A stretch of 64,000 nucleotides of DNA from Spirodela intermedia (lineage: Eukaryota > Streptophyta > Magnoliopsida > Alismatales > Araceae): NCBI GenBank assembly GCA_902729315.2, contig LR746271.1:1451501-1515500 (forward strand), in the 5' to 3' direction. Position numbers and translations under genes: made by a program. Below, piece by piece: positions 9,031-19,600 of this stretch (positions within the stretch are counted from its first letter, which is position 1; every line of letters begins with the position of its first letter). Below the pieces are notes generated by a model. It did no database searches, had not been told where the DNA came from, and saw only the letters and a program-made list of their open reading frames with translations.

Positions 9031-11733
9031 ATGGCGGACGCGGCTCTCGGCTACGTCGTGCAACGGGTCGGCGACCTCCTCATCGATGAAGCGGTCTTCC
9101 TGTACTCGGTGAAAGATCAGGTGGAATGGGTCAAGGAAGAGCTCCAGGCGATGGAGTGCTTCCTGAAGGACGCCGACTCGAAGAGCAAGGGGGACGAAAG
9201 GGTGAAGAACTGGGTGAGGCAAGTGAGGGAAATCGCTTATCGGGCGGAGGACCTCGTCGAGTCCTTCGTCCTCGATGCCGATGGGAGACGTCGGAGGAGG
9301 AAGGGCTTCATCCGGACCATTTTGTGTTGCCGCCTTCCGTCCCCCAACGACATCATCCTACTCCACCAATTCGGTGACGAGATCGAGGCCATACGGACCA
9401 AAATCGACGAAATCAATGGACGAAGAAGCACCTACGGAATCCAGGACCTGGGCGAAGAGCCTAGGAGGCAGATCGACAACACAGTGCGGGAACGAAGGCG
9501 GGTCGTTCTCCATGCGACATATGCTGATCTGGTTGGCATGGACGAGGAGAAGAACAGAATCGTGGAACATCTGTCGGACAAGAGCAAGAAGAAGCGGTCG
9601 GTGATCTCGATTGTGGGGATGGGCGGCCTCGGGAAGACCACTCTTGCTAAGAGAGTCTTCAACGAAGCAAAAGCCAGGTTCAGTCACTCGGTTTGGATCG
9701 ATGTCTCCCAGCAGTATTCCGCTGAGGATCTCCTTGGAGAGATTCTTCTGCAGGTCAAGAAGACCGGAGAAGAGGAACTCGAGAAAATGACGAGGCCCAA
9801 GCGCGAGGAAATGCTTTACCAGACCTTGCTGGCGGATAACTACTTGATCGTCATGGATGACGTGTGGGACACCGACGTTTGGAGAATCCTCAGTCCGCAT
9901 CTCCCAGACGCCGAGAACGGAAGCCGGGTTCTCATCACCACCCGGTCCGTCGAAGTTGCCAGATCTGCGGATACATCTACCCCTCCCCTTAAGCTGGGAT
10001 TTCTAAGCGAGGAGGAGAGCTGGGAGCTCCTCTCCAGGAAGGCGTTCCCGAATGAGGAGGATATCGGAGTAGTCTGTTCAGAACCGTTGAGGGATGTGGG
10101 GAAACAGATTGCGAGGAAATGTGGGGGCCTGCCTCTGGCGCTGGTGGTGCTCGGGGGTCTGCTGTCGACGAAAGGCCCGTCACTCCGGGCGTGGAGGAGG
10201 GTCGCGGAAACACTCGTGTGGGAAACCAGCAAAGATGGCCGAATGTGCTTGGATATACTGGCGCTGAGTTACGAGGACTTGCCCCGTCGCCTAAAGTGGT
10301 GTTTCCTTTATTTCAGTTCTCTTCCAGAGGACTTCGAGATTAAAGTCGACAAGCTGATCACATTGTGGGTCGCGGAGGGGTTCGTCGAGCGAAGAGCAGG
10401 TGAAACACTGGAAGAAACTGCAGAGGATTACCTGGAAGAGCTCGTCCAGAGGTGCATGGTGATACTTGTGCGAGATTTACCTGAGCTACGGTGCCGGATC
10501 CATGATGTGCTGCACGATTTTACTGTTGCAGAGGCTAAGGAGGTGGGGTTCCTCGTCTGTCACCGTATCCGAGACGACGGAGGCGCCTCCCCACTGGATT
10601 CCTCCGTGCGGCGCCTTTCTCTTCAGGGGAATAAAGCGTCGTACTGGGACTCGAAGACCACCCCAAGTCTGCGCACCTTGCTGTCCTTCAGATTCGATCG
10701 CCAATCTGATATAAAGAGAACCTTCCCCCACTTTCCAGATCTGAAACTGCTCAGAGTCGTCGATCTGGGGAGGGCACTAATCTTCGAATTGCCAGAACAA
10801 GTTGGAGACCTGATCCATCTTCGATACTTGGGCATGAGCTCGACAAAGATAACGCGTCTTCCGTCTTCAGTGGGGAAACTTCGTCATCTACAGTGCTTGG
10901 ACGCAGAGTGGACGCAAATCAAAACGATGCCGAGAGGTTTCTGGAAGATCGAGGCCTTACGCCAGGTCATCGTTCCCTTTCGAATGGAGCCGGAGATGCT
11001 GGTGGCAGGCCTAAGCAACTTGCAGGTGCTCAAGGAGGTCCAGGCCGGGAGGTGGATAGATAGCTGCCTAGGGAGCCTTACCAGTCTCCGGGAGCTGCAA
11101 ATATCATTTATCGAAGACTGTCATCATCCCGCGCTGTCATCTTGGCTACCGGAGTTGCGACACCTGAAGAAGTTGTCCTTACAAGGCGAGTCCGTCCCAG
11201 AGTTTCTATGGACAACACCGCCCAGCTTTACTTCCCTTGAAGTTTTAACCCTGATTGGGGAAGTGAGGAGGCCACCACAAGAATCAAGTTCTGGCGGCGA
11301 CCAGTGGCCCCCCAATCTCACCCAGCTCATACTATGGAAAACCAGTCTGGGTCAAGACTCGATTGCGGCGCTCGAGAAGCTCCCTGAACTTACATATCTG
11401 TATCTAGGTGCTGGATCCTACGAAGGGAACGAGATGATTTGCTCCCGCGGCGGGTTCCCGAAACTGGAGTCCCTCGTACTTAATGCACTGGACGAGTTAG
11501 AGAGGTGGGTAATTGAGGCCGGGGCCATGCCCCGCCTGAGGAGCTTGGAGATCATCTCATGCAGAAAGTTGGCGATGCTTCCGGAAGGGTTGCAACAGAT
11601 GGCTGCATTGAAGGAGCTCGTTTTAAGGAATATGTCCCCTGAAATCCTTTCAAGAGCTGAAAAGGAGGGAGAGGACTGGCCCAAAATCCAACACATACCT
11701 TCAGTCAAGATAGGAAACCGTTATGATAGATAG
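9031..11733 (+). CDS. CC-NBS-LRR disease resistance protein (RPP13-like), intact
   Basis: This is an intronless gene of 900 residues, a normal size for the RPP13-like CNL class. CNLs are intracellular ATP/ADP-switched immune receptors that detect pathogen effectors and trigger cell death. Domains in order: Rx-type coiled coil (1 to about 140, with YRAEDLVESF at the EDVID position), NB-ARC with P-loop GMGGLGKTT (196-204), kinase-2 LIVMDDVW (272-279), RNBS-B GSRVLITTR (297-305), GLPLA (366-370), RNBS-D CFLYFSSLPED (424-434), and an MHD motif in the variant form IHD (490-492). Leucine-rich repeats follow from about 540 to the end. It is the only NLR in the window with an unbroken frame. A W-box pair lies upstream, and a degraded RLK fragment lies 230 bases downstream. 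A 194-base tract in the LRR region is identical to copy 4, a sign of gene conversion. Effector specificity cannot be told. Confidence 0.93.
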   Translation: MADAALGYVVQRVGDLLIDEAVFLYSVKDQVEWVKEELQAMECFLKDADSKSKGDERVKNWVRQVREIAYRAEDLVESFVLDADGRRRRRKGFIRTILCCRLPSPNDIILLHQFGDEIEAIRTKIDEINGRRSTYGIQDLGEEPRRQIDNTVRERRRVVLHATYADLVGMDEEKNRIVEHLSDKSKKKRSVISIVGMGGLGKTTLAKRVFNEAKARFSHSVWIDVSQQYSAEDLLGEILLQVKKTGEEELEKMTRPKREEMLYQTLLADNYLIVMDDVWDTDVWRILSPHLPDAENGSRVLITTRSVEVARSADTSTPPLKLGFLSEEESWELLSRKAFPNEEDIGVVCSEPLRDVGKQIARKCGGLPLALVVLGGLLSTKGPSLRAWRRVAETLVWETSKDGRMCLDILALSYEDLPRRLKWCFLYFSSLPEDFEIKVDKLITLWVAEGFVERRAGETLEETAEDYLEELVQRCMVILVRDLPELRCRIHDVLHDFTVAEAKEVGFLVCHRIRDDGGASPLDSSVRRLSLQGNKASYWDSKTTPSLRTLLSFRFDRQSDIKRTFPHFPDLKLLRVVDLGRALIFELPEQVGDLIHLRYLGMSSTKITRLPSSVGKLRHLQCLDAEWTQIKTMPRGFWKIEALRQVIVPFRMEPEMLVAGLSNLQVLKEVQAGRWIDSCLGSLTSLRELQISFIEDCHHPALSSWLPELRHLKKLSLQGESVPEFLWTTPPSFTSLEVLTLIGEVRRPPQESSSGGDQWPPNLTQLILWKTSLGQDSIAALEKLPELTYLYLGAGSYEGNEMICSRGGFPKLESLVLNALDELERWVIEAGAMPRLRSLEIISCRKLAMLPEGLQQMAALKELVLRNMSPEILSRAEKEGEDWPKIQHIPSVKIGNRYDR

Positions 11734-11761
11734 ATTGCATGGGGAAACCCGCCGCCGTCCG

Positions 11762-11774
11762 TCTCTCTCTCTGT

Positions 11775-11819
<45 letters not shown>
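11762..11819. repeat. (CT)n microsatellite
   Basis: A nearly pure CT dinucleotide run, uninterrupted from 11,777 to 11,819, starts about 30 bases after the stop of the intact NLR. Confidence 0.95.
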
Positions 11820-11822
<3 letters not shown>

Positions 11823-11959
11823 TATGTCAGAAATAACGAGCATAACATTATCTCATTAAAGTACTCCATACTCTTTGGCATTGCAATTGTTCATAAGAAT
11901 TTTATTTTCTATTTTTAGGAAGAATAACGATAACTAGTCTAGTCACCGGCGAAACTCAC

Positions 11960-12300
11960 AGATGGAGTACTTACCGGCGCCGGAAAAGACTCATGCCGCC
12001 GGAAAACCTTCCGCAGCAGCAGCGGCGGCAGCGGCGGCGGCAGCGGCGGCGGCGGAGCAGATGAAGATCGTCTTCCTCTTAACCTCGTCTGGTTCTCACC
12101 TCCTCGCGGCGCTGTCGCCGAACGGTCTCACGCTGCTTGCTTTCAAATCCTCCCTCTGGTGATCCCTCCGCCAGCCTCACCGGCTGGGAAGAGGGCGATG
12201 GGGATCCCTGCCGGTGGCCTGGAGTCTCCTACAACAATGTCGCCGGCTTCGCCTACTCTCGCGTCGTCGTCCTCACCATCTCCGCCAAGAATCAATGCGA
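11960..12300 (+). pseudogene. 5' fragment of the LRR receptor-like kinase, copy A
   Basis: The fragment matches the leader, signal peptide and LRR N-terminal cap of the complete RLK at 33,552. The counterpart of the RLK start is the ATG at 12,061 (MKIVFLL...), followed by AALSPNGLTLLAFKS. A 2-base deletion near 12,152 shifts the frame, giving a stop at 12,160; the shifted frame then continues the cap (WPGVS, AGFAYSRVVVLTISAKN) until homology ends near 12,295. Upstream of the ATG the family leader has expanded into a GCG/GCA trinucleotide tract (about 12,017-12,054) that would read as polyalanine if translation began at 11,962. All later LRRs, the membrane span and the kinase are missing. Confidence 0.8.
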
Positions 12301-13680
12301 GTTCCTCGGGTTTTCCTATTTAACTGCCGTAAATTCCTCATCTTATTCTCCCACACAGCTCATAAGATTGTTTCTTCGTTATTCATTTTTGTTAGTTCTG
12401 TGACCTTGCTGTTCTTTGATTTCTGAAGACGAATTCCTTGTGATTGTGGGTTTAGGATGGTAGAAGCTGCTGTTCAGTTTTCTCCCACAAAACCACCTGC
12501 CGCAGTGGGCGGGGGAAGCAAAGGAGCAGAATACAGCTTCTATTGCTACTACCGTGAAGGTGAGTTCATCTTCACGCATTAGAAAGATATTTAATACGGC
12601 CGATAGAGAGGTTCAGCCCTAGATTTGTAAATGAAAGGAAGCCATCATCTAGTATAACAGAAAGATTTAGAAGCGAAAAATAGAGGCACAATTTTTTATT
12701 CAAAAGAAGAATCTGAACTGTCTGTCGTTCCTGAGAAAAATGTGGTTAATGAAATTGAAGAAAGCAAGGACAAATTCTGGAATGTATCATCTTCCTCTTA
12801 AATTGGTCCACTTTCTTCTAAAAAATCGTCCCTGAATTTATTTATAATCTATCTTTTGTTTCCTTCCCTGGCATTGTCATAGTTTGCCCCCCTTGGGACA
12901 GTTCTTGGTCTGTCTATTGGCATTAACTTGGGTCTCTGTGCCATTAGAAACATCCAGCTTATAGAATGAACCGTGCAGATCAAATTCTGGATGTATAGCA
13001 TGACACATTTCTCTTCGGATACTATTATCATCGTCAGTTGCTCTGTTTTATAATGTACATGGATGGCAAAAGTCCACACAGCCTAACTTTATAGAACTTG
13101 TGCCAATTTTGATTGCATGGTAGTCCATCGTAAAACCTTTTAAAAATGATAACTTTTCTATTCAATTCCAACTTTGCTTTGATATGACGAAGGTTTCGGA
13201 AATTAGTAGTCTTATGCATATTATCTCCTTTTAATGTTTGTCTTTATTTTATTTCCATATTGCCTTCCCGAACAAAGAAATTGCTCCTGTCATATGTCAT
13301 TTTCCCATAGCAGGAACAGGAGTTTTTGAGATCAATTATATGAATGTAGGCCCAAGATATTATATTGTTCTCTGTACGGTCTCCTGTGCGACAGCTGAGA
13401 GGCTTTGCTCTCCTCTGCTTCCTCGTTCAAGCAATCAATGGACAATACTGCTACACCTTTCCTCCCACACACACATCCACAAAAGGCTAAAACTCCCTGC
13501 CCAGAATGTTTGACTTTCAGATTGATGCTTTTGAGTGACATAAGAGCCATGAAAAGCTCTACCCCAATGCTGTATGGCACCTGCAGAGCAGCTGCAGCTT
13601 GATGTAGCGCCAGTACACATTGCCAGAGAATTATGGCATCGTATAGAATTACTTCCGAACGGATAAAGGTATTAGAGCAT
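12301..13680. other. Non-genic stretch with exon-like pieces and a dispersed repeat
   Basis: No gene can be supported. Bases about 12,795-13,060 are a diverged copy of 25,560-25,830, so they belong to a dispersed repeat. Two short pieces look exon-like. One is 12,457-12,560, opening MVEAAVQFSPTKPPAAVGGG after a TTTAG and ending before GTGAGT. The other is 13,590-13,670, with QLDVAPVHIARELWHRIELL, ending before GTATT. I do not recognise either and they have no joined frame. Confidence 0.4.
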
Positions 13681-14024
13681 TAACTGTCTATGGTTCAAGA
13701 GGTTGGCTTGGGATCAAGGATTGCCGGATCGGGACGGACCGCGCCAGTGATCTCCCACTGAACGGTGCGGCGACTGTTTTAAGGCATTGACTTTGCAAAA
13801 GTCAATCGGTTGACGTTATGAGGGATTGACGGCAGTCACATCTCCGACCATCAAATCACGATGGATGGTCGAACGGAATACCTTCCTATTTAAACGAAAC
13901 TATCTTATTTATTATCGTAAATAATACAAAAATAACACCTTTTATTTTAAGGCTAAAGCCCTCTCTCTCTCTCTCACTGGAGAATGTCATCCTTTCCAAC
14001 GGGAAAGGGGAGAAGAGGGGGGGG

Positions 14025-14055
<31 letters not shown>

Positions 14056-14500
14056 TACTCAACTGGTCAAGCGGCTCGGATTTTTTCTCGGCTTGGTTGT
14101 CCAACCCACCATAATCTAGACGATAATGATGATTATGACCCGAAATATTATAATGATTATTATCGACGGCGACCCCCGCCGCATCGGAAGCCGCCCCGTT
14201 GACCGTCGACTAGGCCGGACATGGTTTGCGTGTCGGAAAAAGGGAGAGAGAGCGAGAGAGTCGCTGCTTTTTGCTTGGACGACAATTTTTAATGTCAAAA
14301 TAATAATATATTGATGATTAAATGTCTATATTATAATGTAACCATCATAATATTAATTCAGGAGAAGCGCTCGATTTTCGCTGTTTACTGTTATTCATTT
14401 AATAATTGCCCATAGTGGTCAAGTATGAGCGCTTGATTGGGACAGTTTACCACCTCTCTTCGTGAGCATTATTTTAAATAATTTTTCTTTTTTGTCATAG
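13681..14500. other. Intergenic; microsatellites and TTGAC cores
   Basis: No gene is seen. (CT)n lies at 13,961-13,975 and a G/GA tract at 14,018-14,052. TTGAC cores cluster at about 13,786-13,830 (three direct, one inverted), which is a possible WRKY-responsive patch but lies 1 kb from the next NLR start. Confidence 0.5.
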
Positions 14501-14525
14501 ACGGGGTTGGGTTGGAAAATAAGCG

Positions 14526-14540
14526 TTGACTTTGTTGACC
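14526..14540 (+). promoter_or_regulatory. Paired W-boxes upstream of NLR copy 3
   Basis: TTGACT at 14526-14531 and TTGACC at 14535-14540 sit about 285 bases before the ATG at 14,824, with the same 9-base periodicity as the pairs at 4,501 and 8,693. Confidence 0.5.
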
Positions 14541-14823
14541 AATTTGTTGGCACGCGGGTGGGTGACGAGATGTATTACTTGGCGATGGACTCTCCACCTA
14601 CGAGGTTCCTCGGTCTAAGCTTTTCCATTGTGCCACGATCGTGACGTGTAATTGGTCCTCATGAGTCCATTCAGCTTTCAATATCTGGTAATTTGTTTCA
14701 TAAATTAGTGGGTACGATAAATCGTGTTTTATCACAATTGTTGGGTTAATCATCAACTTTAGCGTTAACTCGGATATGCATTTCCAGATCTGGCTGAGAG
14801 CAGGAGGCGAGAGGAGGAGAGGG

Positions 14824-17574
14824 ATGGCGGACGCTGTTCTCGGCTACGCCGTGCAACAGATAGGCAATCTCCTCATCAATGAGGCGGTCTTCCTGTACGA
14901 AGTGAAAGATCAGGTGGAGTGGGTCAAGGAGGAGCTCAAGACGATGGAGTGCTTCCTGAAGGATGCCGACACGAAGAGCAAGGGGGACGAAAGGGTGAAG
15001 AACTGGGTGAGGGATGTGAGAGAAATCTCTTATCAGGCGGAGGAAGTCGTCGAGTCCTACGTCCTCGATACCGAGCGGAGGCGACGACGTAGAAAGGGGT
15101 TCATCCGGCCCACTGTGCGTTTCCTTCCTCTCCGCGACTTCATCGCCCAACGCGAATTCGGTAATGAGATCGAGGCCATACAGGGCAGAATCGACCAAAT
15201 CAGTAGACAAAAAAGCACCTACGGAATCCAGGACCTGGGCGGAGAGCCGGAGAGGCAGATCGACAACACAGTGCGGGAACGAAGGCGGGTCGTTCTCCAT
15301 GCCCCAGATGCTGACCTTGTCGGCATGGACGAGGAGAAGAACAGGATTCTGAGGCATCTGTTGGATGGGAGCAGGAATAGGCGGTCTGTGATCTCGATTG
15401 TGGGGATGGGCGGCCTCGGGAAGACCACTCTTGCTAAGAGAGTCTTCAACGCAGCAAGTGCCGACTTCAGTCACTCGGCGTGGATCGATATCTCCCAGCA
15501 GTACTCCGCTGTGGATCTCCTTGGAGACATTCTTCGGCAGGTCACAAATCTCAAAGAAGAGTACCTCGAGAAAATGAAGAGGCCCAGGCGAGAGAAGATG
15601 CTTTACGAAACCTTGGAGGCGGAGAACTACTTGATCGTCATGGATGACGTGTGGGACACCGAGGTCTGGAAAATCCTCAGTCGGCATCTCCCAGACGCCC
15701 AGAACGGAAGCCGGGTGCTCATCACCACTCGCGACAAAAAAGTCGCCCGAGCTGCGGATCCATCTACCCCTCCCCTTGAGTTGCGGCCACTTAGCAAGGA
15801 GGAGAGCTGGGAGCTCCCCTCCAAGAAGGCGTTCCCGAATCAGGAGGATATCGAAGCAATCTGCTCAGAATCGCTGAGGAATTTGGGGAAAGAAATCGCG
15901 AGGAAATGCGGGGGCCTGCCTCTGGCTCTGGTGGTGCTCGGCGGTCTGCTGTCCACGAAAGATCCGTCAGTCTGGGCGTGGAAGAGGCTCGCGGATACAC
16001 TCGTCTGGGAAAACATGGAGGAAGGCCGAGTGTGCTTGGATATACTGGCGCTGAGCTACGAGGACTTGCCCCGTCACCTAAAGTGTTGTTTCCTTTATTT
16101 TAGTTCTCTTCCAGAGGACCTCGAGATTAGAGTCGACAAGCTGATCAGATTATGGATCGCGGAGGAGTTCGTCGGGCAAAAACCAGGTGAAACACTCGAA
16201 GAAACTGCGGAGGATTACCTGGAAGAGCTCGTCCAGAGGTGCATGGTGATTGTTATGCGGGATGTACACGTTAATCCCTGGGACAGAAGTTCAAAATTGG
16301 TGCTAAGATGCCGGATCCATGATCTGCTACACGATTTTACCGTTGCAGAAGCTAAGGAGGTGAGCTTCCTCGTCTCTCACAGGAGCCGAGACGACCGAGG
16401 CGCCTCCCAACTGGATTCCTCCGTGCGCCGCCTTTCTGTTCATGGGAAAAAAGCGTGGTGCTGGGACTGGGAGTCCACCACAAGACTGCGCACCTTGCTG
16501 TCCTTCGGAACCCTTGGCGAAGTTTCTATACACAGAATCTTCCCCATTCCAAACCTGAAACTGCTCAGAGTCATTTATCTGGAGGGGGCACCAATCGCCA
16601 AACTGCCAGAACAAGTTGGAGACCTGATCCATCTTCGATACTTGGGCTTGAAAAATACAAGGATAACGAGTCTTCCGTCTTCAGTGGGGAAACTTCTTCA
16701 CCTACAGTGCTTGGACGCAGAGTTGACGTGGATCAGAACGATGTCGAGAGGTGTCTGGAAGATCGAGGCCTTGCGGCAGGTCCTCGTTACCTCACTAGTG
16801 GAGCTGAATATGGTGGAGGCAGGCCTAAGAAACTTGCGGGTGCTGAAGGTCGTCCGGGCCGGGAGCTGGATAGATAGCTGCCTTGGGAGCCTTACCAGTC
16901 TCCGGGAGCTGCAAATAACATTTATCGACGACTGTCATCATCCCGCGCTGTCATCTTGCCTACCGAAGTTGCCACGCCTGAAGAAGTTGGTCTTGGAAGG
17001 CGCGTCGATCCCGGATTGTCTATAGACATCGTCCAGCTTTTCTTCCCTTCAGGTCTTATCCCTGATTGGGGAAGTGAGGAGGCCACAAGAATCAAGTTCT
17101 GGCGGCGACCAGTGGCCCGCCAATCTCACCAAAGTCACACTACGGGGGACCAGTCTGGGTCAAGACTCGATTGCGGCGCTCGAGAAGCTCCCTGAACTTA
17201 CATATCTGTATCTAGATGGTGGATCCTACGTAGGAAAGCAGATGCTCTGCTCCCGCGGCGGGTTCCCGAAACTGGAGTCCCTCGTGCTTTCTGAACTGAC
17301 CGAGTTAGAGAGGTGGGTAATTGAGGCCGGGACCATGCCCCGCCTGAGGAGCTTGAAGATCGACAACTGCGAAAAGTTGGCTGTGCTTCCGGAAGGGTTG
17401 GAACGCATGGTTGCCTTGAAGGACCTCGTTTTGTTAGATCTGTCTCCTACAATCTGTTCTAGAGCTCAAAAGGAGGGAGAGAACCGGCCCAAAATCCAGC
17501 GCATACGTTCAATCACCATTTCAGATATAGCTCCAATCACCTTTGCAGAGTCGTTTGACAGTGATAGCATGTAA
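14824..17574 (+). pseudogene. CNL NLR copy 3, single in-frame stop in the LRR domain
   Basis: The copy is full length at 2,751 nt (917 codons) and in one frame from MADAVLGYAVQQIG to HDSM-like tail (ESFDSDSM), with P-loop GMGGLGKTT, LIVMDDVW, GSRVLITTR, GLPLA, CFLYFSSLPED and RIHDLLHDF. Codon 734 (17,023-17,025) is TAG where paralogues have TGG (Trp in SIPDCLW), so the protein would end after 733 residues, losing about four LRRs. One substitution explains it. The truncated product retains CC and NB-ARC and could still be made. A Met 16 codons upstream (14,776) is in frame, but the conserved GGGATGGCG context favours 14,824. A charged insertion before RIHDLL (VHVNPWDRSSK) distinguishes it from the intact gene. 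Confidence 0.9.
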
Positions 17575-17708
17575 TATCTCTAATCCTGTTATCGCATGGG
17601 GAAACCCGCCGTCTCCATTTGAGATGCCAACGAGGATTTTATGTCGAGCTATGGACGTAAAAGCATTCTTAGAACCACATATATCCCGTGTGTTCTTAAT
17701 TGTGTTTC

Positions 17709-17739
<31 letters not shown>

Positions 17740-18170
17740 CCCCTCCCTCCCTCCCCCCTATGTTTCCATTAGTCCTCTTCTATGCAGGGACGATGACGCT
17801 CGTTCCGACAACTCGTCCTCGAAACCCACATACATTCAGATTTGGAAATTTATCAGGCACATGCAGATTGCGGGGGCCCGCGAGGGGGCTCTTGGAGAGT
17901 GCTGCAGGCTGGAGAGAAGAGGTGATTAGGCTCGGATTGCTCAACGCTCTGACTTTGCTAAATCACCGCCCACACTACTTGAACTGTTAAAAAAAAAAAA
18001 CTAAGAAGATACAGTACCTTGAGCAAACGGCCCCTTTTAAAATTCATAAAAATATCGAAAATGAATAAATGTCTCTATCATAGTAAAAATAAGGTAAATA
18101 TTTCCATACAAATCTAAAGAAAGGTAAGAGATTTGAAGACTAGACTATCAATAGAAAGACACAAAGTAAC
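17575..18170 (+). repeat. NLR 3' flank, one of three copies
   Basis: After the NLR stop come GCATGGGGAAACCCGCC, a (CT)n/(C)n tract at 17,708-17,757, and a block with GCGAGGGGGCTCTTG. The same series recurs at 24,050-24,480 and, with no NLR before it, at 30,690-31,290. The copies keep the phrase GGTAAGAGA(C/T)TTGAAG. No gene is seen in it. Confidence 0.7.
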
Positions 18171-19402
18171 CATGAAAGAACGATGCCATGTATATGTTAT
18201 AAGATCAACATGCTCTTGGGCATTGGGAGACTCTCCTCCCTTCCCGCGCACGTTATCCTGCGCCACTCATGAGCGCGCTTGATGGCGCACCTCCACACTA
18301 TCATGCCAGATGTGTCCATCCCATTCGATGAGGAAGTAAAACATGTGCTAGGAGTGGCGGCGGCGACCTGGTCGGCGCCCGCCACGCGAGCAAATGGGCG
18401 TCATATCAACGGCCTGGGACCGGACACAGGCTCAGACCCAGGCCAGGAGATGAGTCAAAGGTATGAGAGCCCTCCCCGGTTGAGTGAGTCCACATTTAGA
18501 GGTTGACTTTGCGGCTGTCGGCCTATCGTAGAGTAGGTGAGTATCAACCTCCAGTCTTGGGCTGCAGTTCAACTTATTAAATTGGATAAATAAATACTAG
18601 TAGTAGTATCATAAGAGAAAGATAGAGAGGTCTCTTCTAAGGCACAATTTTAGGAAGAATAATGTCAACTAATCGAGTCAGGGGCCCACTTTGTCTTCCC
18701 TTGGACCCCAAGAATCTACTTACCGTTGGAACTCCCATCCTTAAACCTCGAACATAAGAATGCCAAAGTCGCCACTCTCTCGTATTTAATGTATATTATC
18801 TGATTTATTCATTGTTATCAGTTATTTTTTAAAGTTCCCGAATTATATATTGTAGAATTTTCTTAATTCCTTCGGCATTAAAATATATAAGAGGGGCCCA
18901 CACGGTGGACTCGAGGGGCTTCTTAAGATCACACGGGTGGACATAGTTCAACGGTCGAGGTTCAAAGGGTCCACGCCGCCTGGGGGGTGGCGTGGACGGC
19001 AGTTATTGTTACACCTTCCACGCCATCTTTGTCGGGGGTTACGTGGCGAAAGGGATGCCGTTCTCCTCTACTGTTGGCCAGTCCAGTGGCACAAGGGGTA
19101 AATTGGGAAATCACCGCCGCATTTAATGGCATACCGAATATTAGGGGTGTATGAGGCGTCGTGGGGGCTGCCCGGTGGGCCCTCTGCTTGCTCTCTGCTC
19201 CTCCGGCCCTCCATATTAATTGGTGCGCCATTCAATGAGAGATAGACGTGGCTTTTGACTGGTGATATAAGACTCCGGCGGTGTAACGTACCCCACGGAA
19301 GTTGATAGATAGATATACAGACACTCACCGGCACCGGAGAAGAAGACTCCTCCCGCAGGAGAACCTTCCGCAGAAGCAGCGGGGGGCGGGGAGGAGGAGC
19401 AG
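18171..19402 (+). promoter_or_regulatory. Duplicated RLK upstream region, copy B
   Basis: This segment parallels 32,420-33,551 in front of the complete RLK, with blocks such as GGGGCCCACTTTGTCTTCCC and TTAATTGGTG(C/T)GCCATTCAA. A candidate TATA box TATAAG at 19,266-19,271 lies 137 bases before the ATG and is conserved in both copies. It therefore carried a duplicated promoter, but the gene behind it is broken. Confidence 0.65.
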
Positions 19403-19600
19403 ATGAAGATAATCGTCCTGATCTTCCTCCTCTTCCGGTCGTCGGGTTCTCGCCTCTGCGCGGCGCTGTCGCCGGACGGTCTCACGCTGGTAGCTTTCAA
19501 ATTCGCCGTCTCCGGCGGTCCCTCTGCCAGCCTCGCGGGGGTGGGGCGAGGCCGACGAGGATCTCTGCTGGTGGCCTGGAGTCTCCGGCACCAATGTGTT
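19403..19600 (+). pseudogene. 5' fragment of the LRR receptor-like kinase, copy B
   Basis: MKIIVLIFLLFRSSGSRLC and AALSPDGLTLVAFKFAVSG match the signal peptide and LRR cap of the complete RLK. A one-base insertion around 19,537-19,547 (a G run in place of CGGTTGG) shifts the frame; the shifted frame still shows ADEDL and WPGVS. RLK homology stops abruptly at about 19,596, inside the cap, and proteasome intron homology follows within about 20 bases. No LRR, membrane span or kinase remains. Confidence 0.85.

Noticed and set aside
12457-13670. Exon-like pieces between NLR copies 2 and 3.
   Set aside because: Frames do not join, stops interrupt, and I cannot name the protein; kept only as a note in the region entry.
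14776-14823. Upstream in-frame Met for NLR copy 3 giving 16 extra residues.
   Set aside because: The other copies lack a corresponding in-frame start, and the conserved GGGATGGCG context marks 14,824.
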